From Planctomycetaceae bacterium (GTDB taxonomy: Bacteria > Planctomycetota > Planctomycetia > Pirellulales > Pirellulaceae), in the NCBI GenBank assembly GCA_024642205.1, contig JAHEBQ010000038.1:1-61537 (forward strand): 61,537 nt of DNA, in the 5' to 3' direction. Shown piece after piece: positions 27,291 through 36,621 of the stretch. Under the pieces are notes generated by a model. The model was not told where the DNA came from and ran no database searches. It saw only the letters and a list, made by a program, of their open reading frames with translations. The position numbers and the translations under genes are program-made. How positions within the stretch are numbered: the stretch's first letter is position 1; every line of letters begins with the position of its first letter.

Positions 27291-27860
27291 GTGGTTTTTA
27301 CTGGCACTTACCAACGATCGCTTGACGGAAAGCTCAGGGTCCTGCTCCCCAAGCGACTGCGTTCCGGGGGGCTGGGGCTGGATTTGGAAAAGGGGGCGAA
27401 CCTGTTCCTGACGCCAGGAACCGACCATTGTTTGGAGCTGCATACCACCGAATCGCTTAACGAGCTTGCGCGGCGAGCGAATCAGTCACCCGCCGGATCA
27501 AAGAGCATTCGTTCCTTTTCGAGACTTTTCTATGCACGAGCGCAGCATTGTGAGGTGGACAGCCAGGGCCGGATTCGAATTCCACAGGAATTGGCACGCC
27601 TTGCTGATTTGTCAAAAGAAGTCGTATTCATTGGAGTTGGATTCCACTGGGAACTTTGGAATCTCGAACTATGGGAAGCATATTTGAAAGAAAATGACGC
27701 CGCTTTTGATCAAATCGCGGAGAGAACCTTTGATGGCTCTTTGGGATTCGTGGCTCATTCATCGGGGGTGCCGGTATTGCCACGCGAAAACGAATCAAGT
27801 CAACCAGCAACGACGGAACGACCAATGATGTCGATCCAACCGAAATCAAAACCAAAATAG
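27291..27860 (+). CDS. mraZ: MraZ transcriptional regulator (C-terminally extended)
   Basis: A 189-aa protein starting with GTG 27291 and AAGG seven bases upstream. It has two SpoVT/AbrB half-domains: GTYQRSLDGKLRVLLPKRLR at the N-terminus and CEVDSQGRIRIPQELARLADL in the middle, followed by VVFIGVGFHWELW. Typical MraZ is about 145-150 aa; this one has an extra polar tail of about 40 residues. MraZ forms ring oligomers that bind TGGGN repeats and regulate the dcw cluster. Here it has the repeat operator but is not followed by rsmH, ftsL or other dcw genes, only by a terminator and an opposing gene. Its regulon must therefore lie elsewhere or be limited to itself. Confidence 0.95.
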   Translation: MVFTGTYQRSLDGKLRVLLPKRLRSGGLGLDLEKGANLFLTPGTDHCLELHTTESLNELARRANQSPAGSKSIRSFSRLFYARAQHCEVDSQGRIRIPQELARLADLSKEVVFIGVGFHWELWNLELWEAYLKENDAAFDQIAERTFDGSLGFVAHSSGVPVLPRENESSQPATTERPMMSIQPKSKPK

Positions 27861-28065
27861 AAAATCGAGGAATTCTTGACCAAGGAGATCCGTAATTTTC
27901 GTCGAGAAAGCGTGTGATATTTCCAGGGAATGGAAACAACAAGACGTCCTTTGTTTTGCTGCATCGCAGATGCAATGTCATGTCTGGCCACAGGATGACA
28001 TTTGTTTGCGATAGCCCGTTCATGATGAACAGGTGGCAAACGAGCCGCTTCCGCGGTTCATCAGA
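27861..28065. other. structured region between mraZ and its terminator
   Basis: About 205 bases holding several inverted repeats: GCATC/GATGC (27961-27973), AATGTCAT/ATGACATT (27974-28002) and CCGC/GCGG (28045-28056). It may be a long mraZ 3' untranslated region or a small RNA ending at the adjacent terminator. No protein gene was seen. Confidence 0.35.
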
Positions 28066-28102
28066 CGGCCCGAGGCACGGATGCCTCGGGCCGTTTGTTT
28101 TG
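28066..28102 (+). terminator. rho-independent terminator downstream of mraZ
   Basis: A perfect 12-bp GC-rich stem (arms 28066-28077 and 28082-28093) with loop CGGA, followed by TTTGTTTTG. The T-rich tail is on the plus strand only, so it ends transcripts coming from mraZ and protects the opposing glycosyltransferase gene. Confidence 0.92.
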
Positions 28103-28171
28103 TTGCCACTCGCCGCTGTTGCCGGACTCAGCCTGAGTCGAATGTGCGCGATTCAATCGGCATCATTCCGG

Positions 28172-29170
28172 TTAGGCCGATCTTCGGGAAATCTTGATCA
28201 GGTCGGGCGAGTTGAAATTAACCAGGTCGCGGACCTGGTAATTCGTACGATGCTCGCTGGTGTAATAAATTCGGGCACAGACTTCTCCAATCAAACCGAG
28301 GCTGAAGAACTGCACGCTCAAGATCGTGGCCAGGATACCCAGCAAGAGAAACGGGTTGCCGGTCATATCGGTCCCGGACATGAGTTTCATCAGGACTGCC
28401 GTCACGCACGATAACAGCCCTGCGCCGCCGATCCACAGGCCAAGTTTGCCAAATAGTTTCATCGGACTGGAAAAATACTTGATCATGTAATTCACGGTAA
28501 TCAGATCGAGGACGACGCGAAACGTCCGGCCGAGCCCGTATTTTGTTTCTCCAAACTTCCGCGCCCGATGGTGGGTTACAACTTCGACACTACGGGCTCC
28601 TAGCTGGTGTGCGAGGATCGGAATAAAACGGTGCATCTCCCCGTAAAGTTCAATTTGCTGTGCGATTTCTCGCCGCATGGCTTTGAGCGTGCAGCCCAGA
28701 TCGTGGATGGGAAACTCCGTGGATTTGGAAATCAGCCAGTTAGCGATTCGGGATGGAATCTTGCGGCTGAGTAAATGGTCTTTCCGGTTTTTTCGCCAGC
28801 CGTGTACCAGGTCGAATCCCTCATCAAGTTTTTCCAGCATCATCGGGATGTCTTTTGGATCATTTTGCAGATCACCGTCGATTGTGACCAGGTATTCGCC
28901 ACCCGCGTTTTGAATTCCGGCATGCATCGCGGCGGTTTGACCATAGTTTCGTCGGAAAACGACCAGTTTCACACGTTCATCGGTGGCCGCGATTTCGTCG
29001 AGACGTTCGGTGGTTCCATCGCGGCTGCCATCGTCGACTAAAACCAACTCAAACGGTCGCGGCTGGGATTGCATGGCAGCGATCAGCTCGTTGTACATCA
29101 ATTCAACATTGTCAATTTCGTTATAGACGGGAACGATGACGGATACGAGTTGCATTGAAGTGTGTTTCAT
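28172..29170 (-). CDS. polyprenyl-phosphate glycosyltransferase-like GT2 membrane protein
   Basis: The ATG at 29170 gives 332 aa; a TTG at 29230 or the ATG at 29155 are alternatives. The GT-A fold begins [10 protein letters not shown] (residues 9-18); the nucleotide-binding DDG is at 46-48 and the metal-binding DGD at 98-100 ([10 protein letters not shown]). The sequence pattern matches DPM1/GtrB/ArnC-type enzymes, which move a sugar from a nucleotide donor to undecaprenyl phosphate on the cytoplasmic face. Two C-terminal membrane helices (about 236-262 and 272-298) fit GtrB-like anchoring. Likely role: donor-lipid formation for glycan decoration or glycosylation. It is divergent from the CPEW-domain protein gene. 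Confidence 0.92.
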   Translation of the reverse strand: MKHTSMQLVSVIVPVYNEIDNVELMYNELIAAMQSQPRPFELVLVDDGSRDGTTERLDEIAATDERVKLVVFRRNYGQTAAMHAGIQNAGGEYLVTIDGDLQNDPKDIPMMLEKLDEGFDLVHGWRKNRKDHLLSRKIPSRIANWLISKSTEFPIHDLGCTLKAMRREIAQQIELYGEMHRFIPILAHQLGARSVEVVTHHRARKFGETKYGLGRTFRVVLDLITVNYMIKYFSSPMKLFGKLGLWIGGAGLLSCVTAVLMKLMSGTDMTGNPFLLLGILATILSVQFFSLGLIGEVCARIYYTSEHRTNYQVRDLVNFNSPDLIKISRRSA

Positions 29171-29377
29171 GGGTCTGCCAATCTGGATTTCGGGATGGCA
29201 GAGGGTACGCAATTCCCGGCATGTTCTCAATATGTTTTTGCATTCAAAAAGTCCCGCCGACGGGAAATTCGCCGATTGGTCCCATCGCGTGCTAGCTCAT
29301 GAGAAAACGGCTTGTCGAGTTGTTCTCGATTGCCTACTTAACAGGCTTGGTTATGCACAAACAAGGGAATTCTCAAG

Positions 29378-30043
29378 ATGAAATACCTGGTAACATTGAC
29401 AACAATCACCATCGCCTTCGGATTAGCGCAGGCAGCGACTGCTCAAACCGATACCGTACCGGAATCGACTCGGACGATTCAAAGTCAAACGTCACCGATT
29501 CCGACCAGCCAGGTTCGGTCGGCTCCGGGAAAGATTGGCTATCGTCTGAAAGACTGGAAGACGATGCACGCGAATTCAGCCGACGAAGCGCGGATCACGA
29601 TCGCCACTCTCAAGAAACTCGGGTGCGAAGTCCAATCCGACGACCACGGGAATCACATTGACGTCAAGTACCGATGTCCGGAATGGCGATCGATGAAACT
29701 CGCCACCGATCAGCTAGTCAACCAGTGGACGACCTGGTGTGCCGGCAAGGGATTGGAAACGATTGTGATGGACCCGTCTTCAACCACTCAAAAGCCGACG
29801 GTGGCTTTCCGGTTGCCGATCGAACGCAATGTCCATCTTCATGATGCGGAACAGGCAAACCAGATTCTCAACACGCTGAAGGTGATCGGTTGCGAAGTCA
29901 CATCGAATCAGCATGGTGATCACATCGACGCAACCTACCGTTGTCCAGAATGGGTGACCATCGAATTGCCGTCGGAGGCCAATGCGCATGCCTGGCAGAA
30001 GTGGCTGGATGAAAGCGGGTTTGAAACGCAGCACACGCATTAG
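29378..30043 (+). CDS. exported protein with a duplicated CPEW domain (unknown family)
   Basis: A 221-aa protein with a clear signal peptide (MKYLVTLTTITIAFGLAQA, cleavage near ATAQ). The mature part is two tandem copies of a domain of about 80 residues. Each has an N-terminal (Y/F)RL strand, a helix with xxAxxxxxTLKxxGCEV, then HGxHIDxxYRCPEW and a closing helix ending (K/Q)W near the C-terminus. The shared core is GCEVQSDDHGNHIDVKYRCP in copy 1 and GCEVTSNQHGDHIDATYRCP in copy 2, with CPEW at residues 100-103 and 189-192. Two conserved cysteines and two histidines per copy could form a disulphide or metal site; this is inference. I do not recognise a named family. The S2P/HlyD-like gene follows 149 bp downstream. 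Confidence 0.8.
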   Translation: MKYLVTLTTITIAFGLAQAATAQTDTVPESTRTIQSQTSPIPTSQVRSAPGKIGYRLKDWKTMHANSADEARITIATLKKLGCEVQSDDHGNHIDVKYRCPEWRSMKLATDQLVNQWTTWCAGKGLETIVMDPSSTTQKPTVAFRLPIERNVHLHDAEQANQILNTLKVIGCEVTSNQHGDHIDATYRCPEWVTIELPSEANAHAWQKWLDESGFETQHTH

Positions 30044-30192
30044 CGCCGGTCAAGGATCCACATGCGGCGTGATGATTGAGAATCAATCGTTGACGGAAAA
30101 AAACAACCTCGTCCGCCGGACCTGGTTCCTCGAAGACTGAATACTGAAACCTGAAATATCCATCGCACCCGTAATTTTTCGGACCCGCTTCC

Positions 30193-32442
30193 ATGGCTGT
30201 TCAATCGGGATCCAATAAGAACGCAATGACGTCCAGCTCGAGTCGGCCGCTGCGGTTGCATCGGCGCCCTGATTTGACGGTCCATCGTCAAAGCTACCAG
30301 GGGCGTGATTATTGGGTCATCAAGGATCCGATTTCACTGAAGTACTATCGGTTCGAGGAAGAGGAGCACGCGCTTCTGGAAATGTTGGATGGATATTCAA
30401 GTCCGGATCAGATCAAGCGACGGTTTGACTACCGTTTTGCACCCCAAAAAATTGCTCTGCAGGAGCTCTACCAGTTCATTGGGATGCTGTATCGTAGTTC
30501 GCTGCTAATATCCAATGCGCCCGATCAGGGTCGCGAACTGAAAAAGCGCGCTGAAAAAACTCGTCGTCAGGAGCGAAAGCAATCGCTGACCAACATCCTG
30601 GCGGTCCGCTACAAGGGCTTTGATCCTGATCGCCTGCTCGAATCGATGAATCGGTGGACCGGTTGGGTTTTCACGTGGCCAGCTTTTTTTGTCGCCTTGA
30701 CCGTCGGTATTGCCGCGATGGCGTTACTGCTGACCCAGTTTGAGACATTTCAGAACAAGCTTCCTTCGTTCGAGCAGTTTTTTGCTGCCAAGAACTGGAT
30801 TTGGCTGGCGCTTGTCATGGCGTTGACCAAGGTTTTTCATGAATTCGGTCACGGACTGGCGTGCAAGCGTTTTGGTGGCGAGTGTCACGAAATGGGTGTG
30901 ATGCTGCTGGTCTTAACGCCATGCCTGTACGTCAACGTTAGCGATTCTTGGTTGCTTAACAGCAAATGGAAACGTGCCTTTATCGCGGCGGCCGGAATGT
31001 ATGTGGAACTCATGCTGGCATCGATCGCAGTTTTCGTATGGTGGTTCAGTACACCGGGGATGGTCAACCACCTGGCGTTGAATGTGATTTTTGTTTCGTC
31101 CGTGAGCACGATTCTGTTTAACGCCAACCCGTTGCTCCGGTATGACGGGTATTACATTCTTTCGGATCTGTTGGAGATTCCCAACTTGCGATCCAAAGCG
31201 ACAACCATTCTTCAGCGGGCCTGCGGCCAGGCATTGTTGGGCATCGAAGCGAAGCCGGACCCGTTTCTGCCGGCCAAACGGCAGTGGCTGTTTGCCATTT
31301 ACAGTATCGCAGCCGCGGCATATCGGTGGCTGATAACGTTTTCGATCTTCTGGTTCGTATACCGGGTTCTGGAGCCATACGGGTTCAAGGTCATTGGCCA
31401 GGTAATTGCGCTTTCAGCGCTTTACGGGTTGCTGGGAATTCCATTGGTCAAGCTCTACAAATTCTTTTCAATACCAGGGAGGATGGGTACTGTGAAACCG
31501 TTTCGCGCCACCGTATCGGCAATTGTATTGGCTTGTGTGCTGGGAGCGATATTGCTGATCCCGATTCCACATCATGTCTATTGCAGTTTTTATGTTCAGC
31601 CTCGCGATGCCCAAAACATCTATGTCGACGTGCCAGGGACTCTGGAGGCAGTTCACGTTCAGCCAAACCGACACGTGGAAGAAGGCCAGCGGATCGTCGA
31701 TTTGAGTAGCCGGCAACTGGAGATTCAGTTGGCCGGCATGAAAACGAATCTTGAAACGTCGATGGTCCGGTTGGAAAATATCCAACAATCGGAAAGCTTC
31801 GATGCACATTTTGCCGATGGTCGCAGGTCGGCGGAAGCCGCTGTCCAGGCTTCGAACGCAAGCTACGAAAAGCGAATCATCGATCGAGAACGGCTTTCTG
31901 TCCGGGCGCCCTGTTCCGGTTTTCTGTTGGCCCCCCCGGTCGTTGAACCCAAAGACTCCAATGCTGCAACTCTGGATCATTGGCATGGTACACCGCTGGA
32001 AACGAGAAACATCGGCGCCTACCTGGAACAGAGCACCTTCGTAGGTCAGGTCGTCACGGATATGAAGCAACTGGAAGCGATTCTGGCGATCGACCAGTCG
32101 GACATTGAATTCGTGCGGCCGGATCAGAAAGTCGAAATGCTGGTGCGACAGATTCCGCTGAAGATTTTCGAGTCCATCACCATCCAGATTTCACCTACGG
32201 AAATGAAATCAGTTCCCAGGCCACTTGCCAGTCGCTACGGTGGCGATATCGTCACAATCGCAGCATCGGATGGATCGGATGTTCCAGAAAGTACGAAATA
32301 TCGCGTCAGTGTTCCACTTGCCAATCCGGAGGAATTGATCCTGCCCGGGAGCACGGGAGTGGCCAAAATCCGGACTGGATCGCAAACCATCGGCAAACGC
32401 GCGTTGCGTTTGTTGGCCCGCACGTTTCAGTTTGATTTGTAG
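30193..32442 (+). CDS. S2P (M50)-like membrane protein fused to HlyD-like periplasmic domain
   Basis: A 749-aa protein. Residues about 30-110 (YQGRDYWVIKDPISLKYYRF ... LLEMLDGYSSPDQIKRRF) resemble a PqqD-like peptide-binding domain. The membrane core has the zinc motif HEFGH at 216-220 and, about 95 residues later, NPLLRYDGYY, the second M50 metal-site motif. Several hydrophobic segments run to about residue 455. From about 475 (YVDVPGTLEAVHVQPNRHVEEGQRI) it is an HlyD/biotinyl-lipoyl-type adaptor with a helical hairpin. Such fusions are known and are thought to process or export peptides or act with RND/ABC partners; none is adjacent. Both metal motifs are intact. Confidence 0.85.
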   Translation: MAVQSGSNKNAMTSSSSRPLRLHRRPDLTVHRQSYQGRDYWVIKDPISLKYYRFEEEEHALLEMLDGYSSPDQIKRRFDYRFAPQKIALQELYQFIGMLYRSSLLISNAPDQGRELKKRAEKTRRQERKQSLTNILAVRYKGFDPDRLLESMNRWTGWVFTWPAFFVALTVGIAAMALLLTQFETFQNKLPSFEQFFAAKNWIWLALVMALTKVFHEFGHGLACKRFGGECHEMGVMLLVLTPCLYVNVSDSWLLNSKWKRAFIAAAGMYVELMLASIAVFVWWFSTPGMVNHLALNVIFVSSVSTILFNANPLLRYDGYYILSDLLEIPNLRSKATTILQRACGQALLGIEAKPDPFLPAKRQWLFAIYSIAAAAYRWLITFSIFWFVYRVLEPYGFKVIGQVIALSALYGLLGIPLVKLYKFFSIPGRMGTVKPFRATVSAIVLACVLGAILLIPIPHHVYCSFYVQPRDAQNIYVDVPGTLEAVHVQPNRHVEEGQRIVDLSSRQLEIQLAGMKTNLETSMVRLENIQQSESFDAHFADGRRSAEAAVQASNASYEKRIIDRERLSVRAPCSGFLLAPPVVEPKDSNAATLDHWHGTPLETRNIGAYLEQSTFVGQVVTDMKQLEAILAIDQSDIEFVRPDQKVEMLVRQIPLKIFESITIQISPTEMKSVPRPLASRYGGDIVTIAASDGSDVPESTKYRVSVPLANPEELILPGSTGVAKIRTGSQTIGKRALRLLARTFQFDL

Positions 32443-32683
32443 AAAGAATGCTTCTCTGCAAGAGCTGTGAGAGGCAAATGATCTGAGGATTCCCGTCCGG
32501 CGTGGGCGTGATAGCCATGTCCGGCGTGCGGCTTTCCGACATCCTGCTTGAATGGCCTGTTGATTCCGGTATTCAAATATTGGATAATGGCAGGTATTCA
32601 ATTCGACGGCCTGCTTTGCCATGAAGCAGGTCGTAATTTTTTTGAGACGTCAAAATCCTCGCCGTGAGACAGGAGAATTCAAT

Positions 32684-33160
32684 ATGGAACGCGTTCCGAT
32701 GACCCAGGAAGCCTATAACAAGCGAAGGGCTGAAATTGATGAATTGGAAAACGTGCAGATGCCGGCGATCGCAGAAAAAATTGCCGAGGCTCGGGCCGAA
32801 GGCGATTTGAAAGAGAACGCCGAGTATCATGCTCAACGAGAAAACCAGTCTCACCTGCACCGGAAAATCTCTGAGCTGAAGTCTCGATTAGCCCGGGCCC
32901 AGATCGTAGATCCTGACCAGGTCCCGAAAGATCAAGTCGCGTTTGGCGCTACCGTAAAAGTCCTTGACGTTGATTTGGATGATGAAGAGGACATTACATT
33001 GGTTGGGGATGGTGATGAAGATTACGATGCCGGTAAGTACCTGATCACCAGTCCGATCGGACGCGGGTTGTTAGGAAAAAAAGTTGGCGAAGTGGCCGAA
33101 ATCGATGTACCCAAGGGCACGTTGAAGTTCAAAGTTCTGGAAATCTCATACGACATGTAA
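32684..33160 (+). CDS. greA: transcription elongation factor GreA
   Basis: The start at 32684 is fixed by AGGAG at 32671-32675 and gives 158 aa, the standard GreA length; a longer frame from 32621 is rejected. The N-terminal coiled coil carries the acidic tip, with [20 protein letters not shown] containing the conserved AREEGDLxENAEYxAA-type motif. The C-terminal FKBP-like domain ends [21 protein letters not shown]. GreA enters the RNA polymerase secondary channel and stimulates cleavage of backtracked RNA. It seems to be a stand-alone gene. Confidence 0.97.
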   Translation: MERVPMTQEAYNKRRAEIDELENVQMPAIAEKIAEARAEGDLKENAEYHAQRENQSHLHRKISELKSRLARAQIVDPDQVPKDQVAFGATVKVLDVDLDDEEDITLVGDGDEDYDAGKYLITSPIGRGLLGKKVGEVAEIDVPKGTLKFKVLEISYDM

Positions 33161-33538
33161 TCGGAAGTTCCGAGCTCTGGCAAAATCCAGTGTCGAAAAA
33201 AGTCGACGCATACATGGTTCACCGCTAACCGGCCAACGGCATCATCTCGATTTCGAAATCCACAATGCGGGGCTAACCAGTCTCGCCAAACTCCCTCTCT
33301 TCCAATACCGGAACAGACGCCTTTCCGAAAAACCGCTGGCTGCAGCTAGCAGCGATTATCCGTTCCAGTCTCGGTCGACGTCGAGTCGATAACAATGTTT
33401 ATCGGTCGTGCGACCTGAAACGGTCGTTCCGCTGCGCGCTTTTCGATAAACCGTGCCGTCCAAACAACTTAGGTCTACTCACTAAAGAGCTACGGCTAAT
33501 CAGCGTCTGACGAAATGATTCGTTGGAGCCAAGGACAC
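33161..33538. other. intergenic, no recognised gene
   Basis: About 380 bases upstream of the TPR-ExbB-ExbD operon; it should hold that operon's promoter, but no clear consensus elements, repeat or gene were seen. Confidence 0.45.
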
Positions 33539-36500
33539 ATGAGCACTCGATTCATTAAAAGTTTTCACGTTTGGCAATTACTGTTTGTCGCGCTGTGGTT
33601 GTCAGCAGCGGCGCCAGCCCGCGCTCAAACTTCGCAGGACGACTTTGCGATTGCGGCAAACCACTACTCGCTTGGGAATTGGAATGAATCAGTCGCTGCA
33701 TTCCATGAATTGATCGATCGACATCCAGAATCGGCAGAGGCAACTTCCGCCAAATTTTACCTGGCCGAAGTCATGATGCAACGTGGAGAATTCGGCCAGG
33801 CTTACAGGGCGTTTCAGATCTTCTTGAGGGAAAATCCTGTTCACGAATATGCCCAACGAGCGATGTTTCGAATGGGAGAATCGGCTTTCCGGATGGGCAA
33901 TTATGATGTCGCTATCCGGCTTCTCGAAGAGTTTGTCAAAACAAATCCACATGATGGATTGACCGAATTTGCGTTGCCCTATCTCGGTGAAATGAGGCTG
34001 AGTCAGGAAGAGCCCCAGCTGGCCCAACGAGCATTCGAAACGGCGTTGAAGATGTATCCAATGAGCGCGATTTCCAACACGTCGCGGTTGGGTCTCGCCA
34101 AAGCACTCCAGATGACTGGGAACGAAGAGGAAGCGACGCGATTTTATCAATTCCTGTTGACACAGGACTGTGATGAATTGATTGGGGAATCGCATCTACA
34201 GTTGGGGATCGTCTGTTACCGAAGGTCAGACTTCGAGGCTGCCGAGGATCACCTGCGTGAAGCCATTTCAAAATGCCAGTCAGTAACCTCGCAATCCGAG
34301 GCGACTTACTGGTTGGCTCGGACACATAATGAGACGAACGACTTTGAACGTGCCGTTGAACTGTTGAAGACGATCGTCGACGTCAAGCTCCCTGAAAAGC
34401 TTGCCGTGGCAGCGTGGTTTGATGGGGCTGTAGCGGCGGCAAAGACCGGTAAGGAAGACCTGGCCCTGCGTTGGCTGGCGAGGCTGCGTGAGACGTATCC
34501 AAAGAATCCGATGGTGGATGAATCGATCCAGATGGCGATCGATCTTCACCAACGCCGGGGCGAATCGGATCAGGCACTCGTGTTGATTCGACAGTTCCGA
34601 GAGGAGCACAGTAACAGCCCAATGCGGGCGAGTGTCCTGGAGGCGGAAGGACGCAGTCATTACGCGGGGCAACGGTACAAGCTTGTGATTGAGACGTTTG
34701 AGGTCCTCCTAAGCGAAAGCGAAGGTTCAGCGTCGAAACAACAAGCCGACCGGGCGAACTGGCATTACCTCAAGAGCCTCGGCCATCTTGGGTTGGGCGA
34801 TTTCGAACAAGCCGAGCTCGAGTTGGCCAGCATTGACACGCTGACGACGACGGAACAGCTCCGGCCTCTGGTAAAACTCGCACGAGCAACTGCCCGGTAT
34901 GGGATGGAAGACTTTGCGATGGCTATTGAGAATTACCGCGGTTATCTGGAAATGTCGGCCAGCGGCGCGGAGCAGAACCGGGCTCGAGCCGAGTTAACCA
35001 TTTGCCTGGCGGAAACCGGTCGTTGGGACGAGGCAGCGATTGCCTTCTCGGAATTAGCCGCGGATTGCGGGGATGATCCATTGGTCCTTTCAACCGCACG
35101 GTTTCTTGCCCAGCGGTCCTATCATGAAAAACAGATCGCCCATGCCGAACGCTGGTTCACGCTGTTGGCGAAGCCCGGCAATCCCCAGGAGGCGATCGCG
35201 CAGGGTCTTTCCGGATTGGCATGGATCAAGATGGAGATTCGGGATTCCCAGTCGGTCAACGATGTGTTTGAACGATTGTTCAGCGAGTTCCCTCAAAGCG
35301 AATTTTCTGGCGACATCGCCTTGGCTCGTGCCAAATTTTTTGAGGATGAAAAAGAATTCCAACAAGCGGCTCAGACCTACGGAATCGTCATTCGCCAATT
35401 TGGAACCATGCCGATAGCGGGAGTTGCACGACTTCGTCGTGCCCATGCTCTGCAGAAATTGGGAGGCCCCACAAACCTGGAAGAAGCCAAAACGCTGCTG
35501 GAAGAATACCTGAAAATGCCCAGTGGAAATCCATTGGCCGATGAGGCGCTATATCAACTCGGATGGGTATTTCATGATTTGGGCCAACCCGAAGAATGTC
35601 TGCTCAAGTTTGCTGAGTTGGTCGAAGGCGAACCGGAAAGCAGGTACTGGTCCGATGCTGCCTACCGTTTGGTGCAAAACGCGGTTTCCCAACATGACCT
35701 CGAATCCGCTAAACGACTCATTGCAAAGATTTTGGCCAGAACCGATGTCCCGATTCCAGTAGTTTCTCGCGTATTGATGGTCCAGGGCCAGATCGCGGCT
35801 ACGGAAAATGAGTGGAGTGCTGTAACGAATTCAATGTCTGAATTGTTAAAACGAACCGACGATGAGACGACGAAAAACAGGGCGGAGTACTGGTTGGCCG
35901 AGTCATTTTTTCGGCAAAAACAATACGCTGAAGGACTGGAGATTTTCCGTCGTCTCGTTACGGTCGTTCAGCAGTTGGATGTGAAACTGGAGCCCTGGAT
36001 TCATTTGAGAATGGCCCAGTGTCAGGGCTATGAAGGCGACTGGAGCGGTGCGGTCGAGATTGTAACCGATGCCAAAACGCGTTTCCCTGATTTTGAAGCC
36101 GGTTACGAATACGATTTCGTTCTGGGTCGCGGACTCGAAGATTCCGGCAGGTTAATGGACGCGCGCGACGCTTACGAGCGGGTGATCAAGTCGGCCAGGG
36201 GTGGAGCAACCGAAACTGCTGCCATTGCCCAATGGCGAATCGGCGAGACGTATTTCCATCAGGAAGACTACGTTAACGCGATCAAATCCTACCACAAGGT
36301 CGACTCTCTGTTCACGTACCCACACTGGCGCAGCGCGTCGCTGTTTCAGGCGGGCAAATGTCAGGAGCATTTGAGGAACGATAAACACGCGATCAAGCTG
36401 TATACGCAGTTGATCGAAAGTTTTCCGGACTCGGAATTTGCGGCCGGTGCACGGGAACGGCTTAATCGGTTAACCGCCCAAGCCCAGGTCGTGGGACCAA

Positions 36501-36541
36501 AAACAATGGACCAGGAGAATCCGAGCCGGAGCCGTCGATGA
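33539..36541 (+). CDS. large exported tetratricopeptide-repeat protein
   Basis: A 1000-aa protein using ATG 33539 with AAGGA just upstream (short spacing); ATG 33515 is the alternative. A signal peptide (FHVWQLLFVALWLSAAAPARA) leads into about 25 TPR or Sel1/BamD-like helical repeats covering almost the whole chain (patterns such as AxxxLAxxxxxxGxxxxAxxxFxxxLxxxP). There are no enzymatic motifs. It begins a same-strand run with ExbB/TolQ, ExbD/TolR and an alpha-toroid protein, with gaps of 80, 190 and 96 bp. A periplasmic scaffold for the energy-transducing complex, analogous in position to YbgF/CpoB of Tol-Pal but far larger, is the best inference. Confidence 0.85.
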   Translation: MSTRFIKSFHVWQLLFVALWLSAAAPARAQTSQDDFAIAANHYSLGNWNESVAAFHELIDRHPESAEATSAKFYLAEVMMQRGEFGQAYRAFQIFLRENPVHEYAQRAMFRMGESAFRMGNYDVAIRLLEEFVKTNPHDGLTEFALPYLGEMRLSQEEPQLAQRAFETALKMYPMSAISNTSRLGLAKALQMTGNEEEATRFYQFLLTQDCDELIGESHLQLGIVCYRRSDFEAAEDHLREAISKCQSVTSQSEATYWLARTHNETNDFERAVELLKTIVDVKLPEKLAVAAWFDGAVAAAKTGKEDLALRWLARLRETYPKNPMVDESIQMAIDLHQRRGESDQALVLIRQFREEHSNSPMRASVLEAEGRSHYAGQRYKLVIETFEVLLSESEGSASKQQADRANWHYLKSLGHLGLGDFEQAELELASIDTLTTTEQLRPLVKLARATARYGMEDFAMAIENYRGYLEMSASGAEQNRARAELTICLAETGRWDEAAIAFSELAADCGDDPLVLSTARFLAQRSYHEKQIAHAERWFTLLAKPGNPQEAIAQGLSGLAWIKMEIRDSQSVNDVFERLFSEFPQSEFSGDIALARAKFFEDEKEFQQAAQTYGIVIRQFGTMPIAGVARLRRAHALQKLGGPTNLEEAKTLLEEYLKMPSGNPLADEALYQLGWVFHDLGQPEECLLKFAELVEGEPESRYWSDAAYRLVQNAVSQHDLESAKRLIAKILARTDVPIPVVSRVLMVQGQIAATENEWSAVTNSMSELLKRTDDETTKNRAEYWLAESFFRQKQYAEGLEIFRRLVTVVQQLDVKLEPWIHLRMAQCQGYEGDWSGAVEIVTDAKTRFPDFEAGYEYDFVLGRGLEDSGRLMDARDAYERVIKSARGGATETAAIAQWRIGETYFHQEDYVNAIKSYHKVDSLFTYPHWRSASLFQAGKCQEHLRNDKHAIKLYTQLIESFPDSEFAAGARERLNRLTAQAQVVGPKTMDQENPSRSRR

Positions 36542-36621
36542 ATCCAAGATGAGTCGCGCAGGAAAAACAAATAACCGGGGTGGACAGATTTCATTCTGAT
36601 AGAGATTAAGAGAGAATCGAG

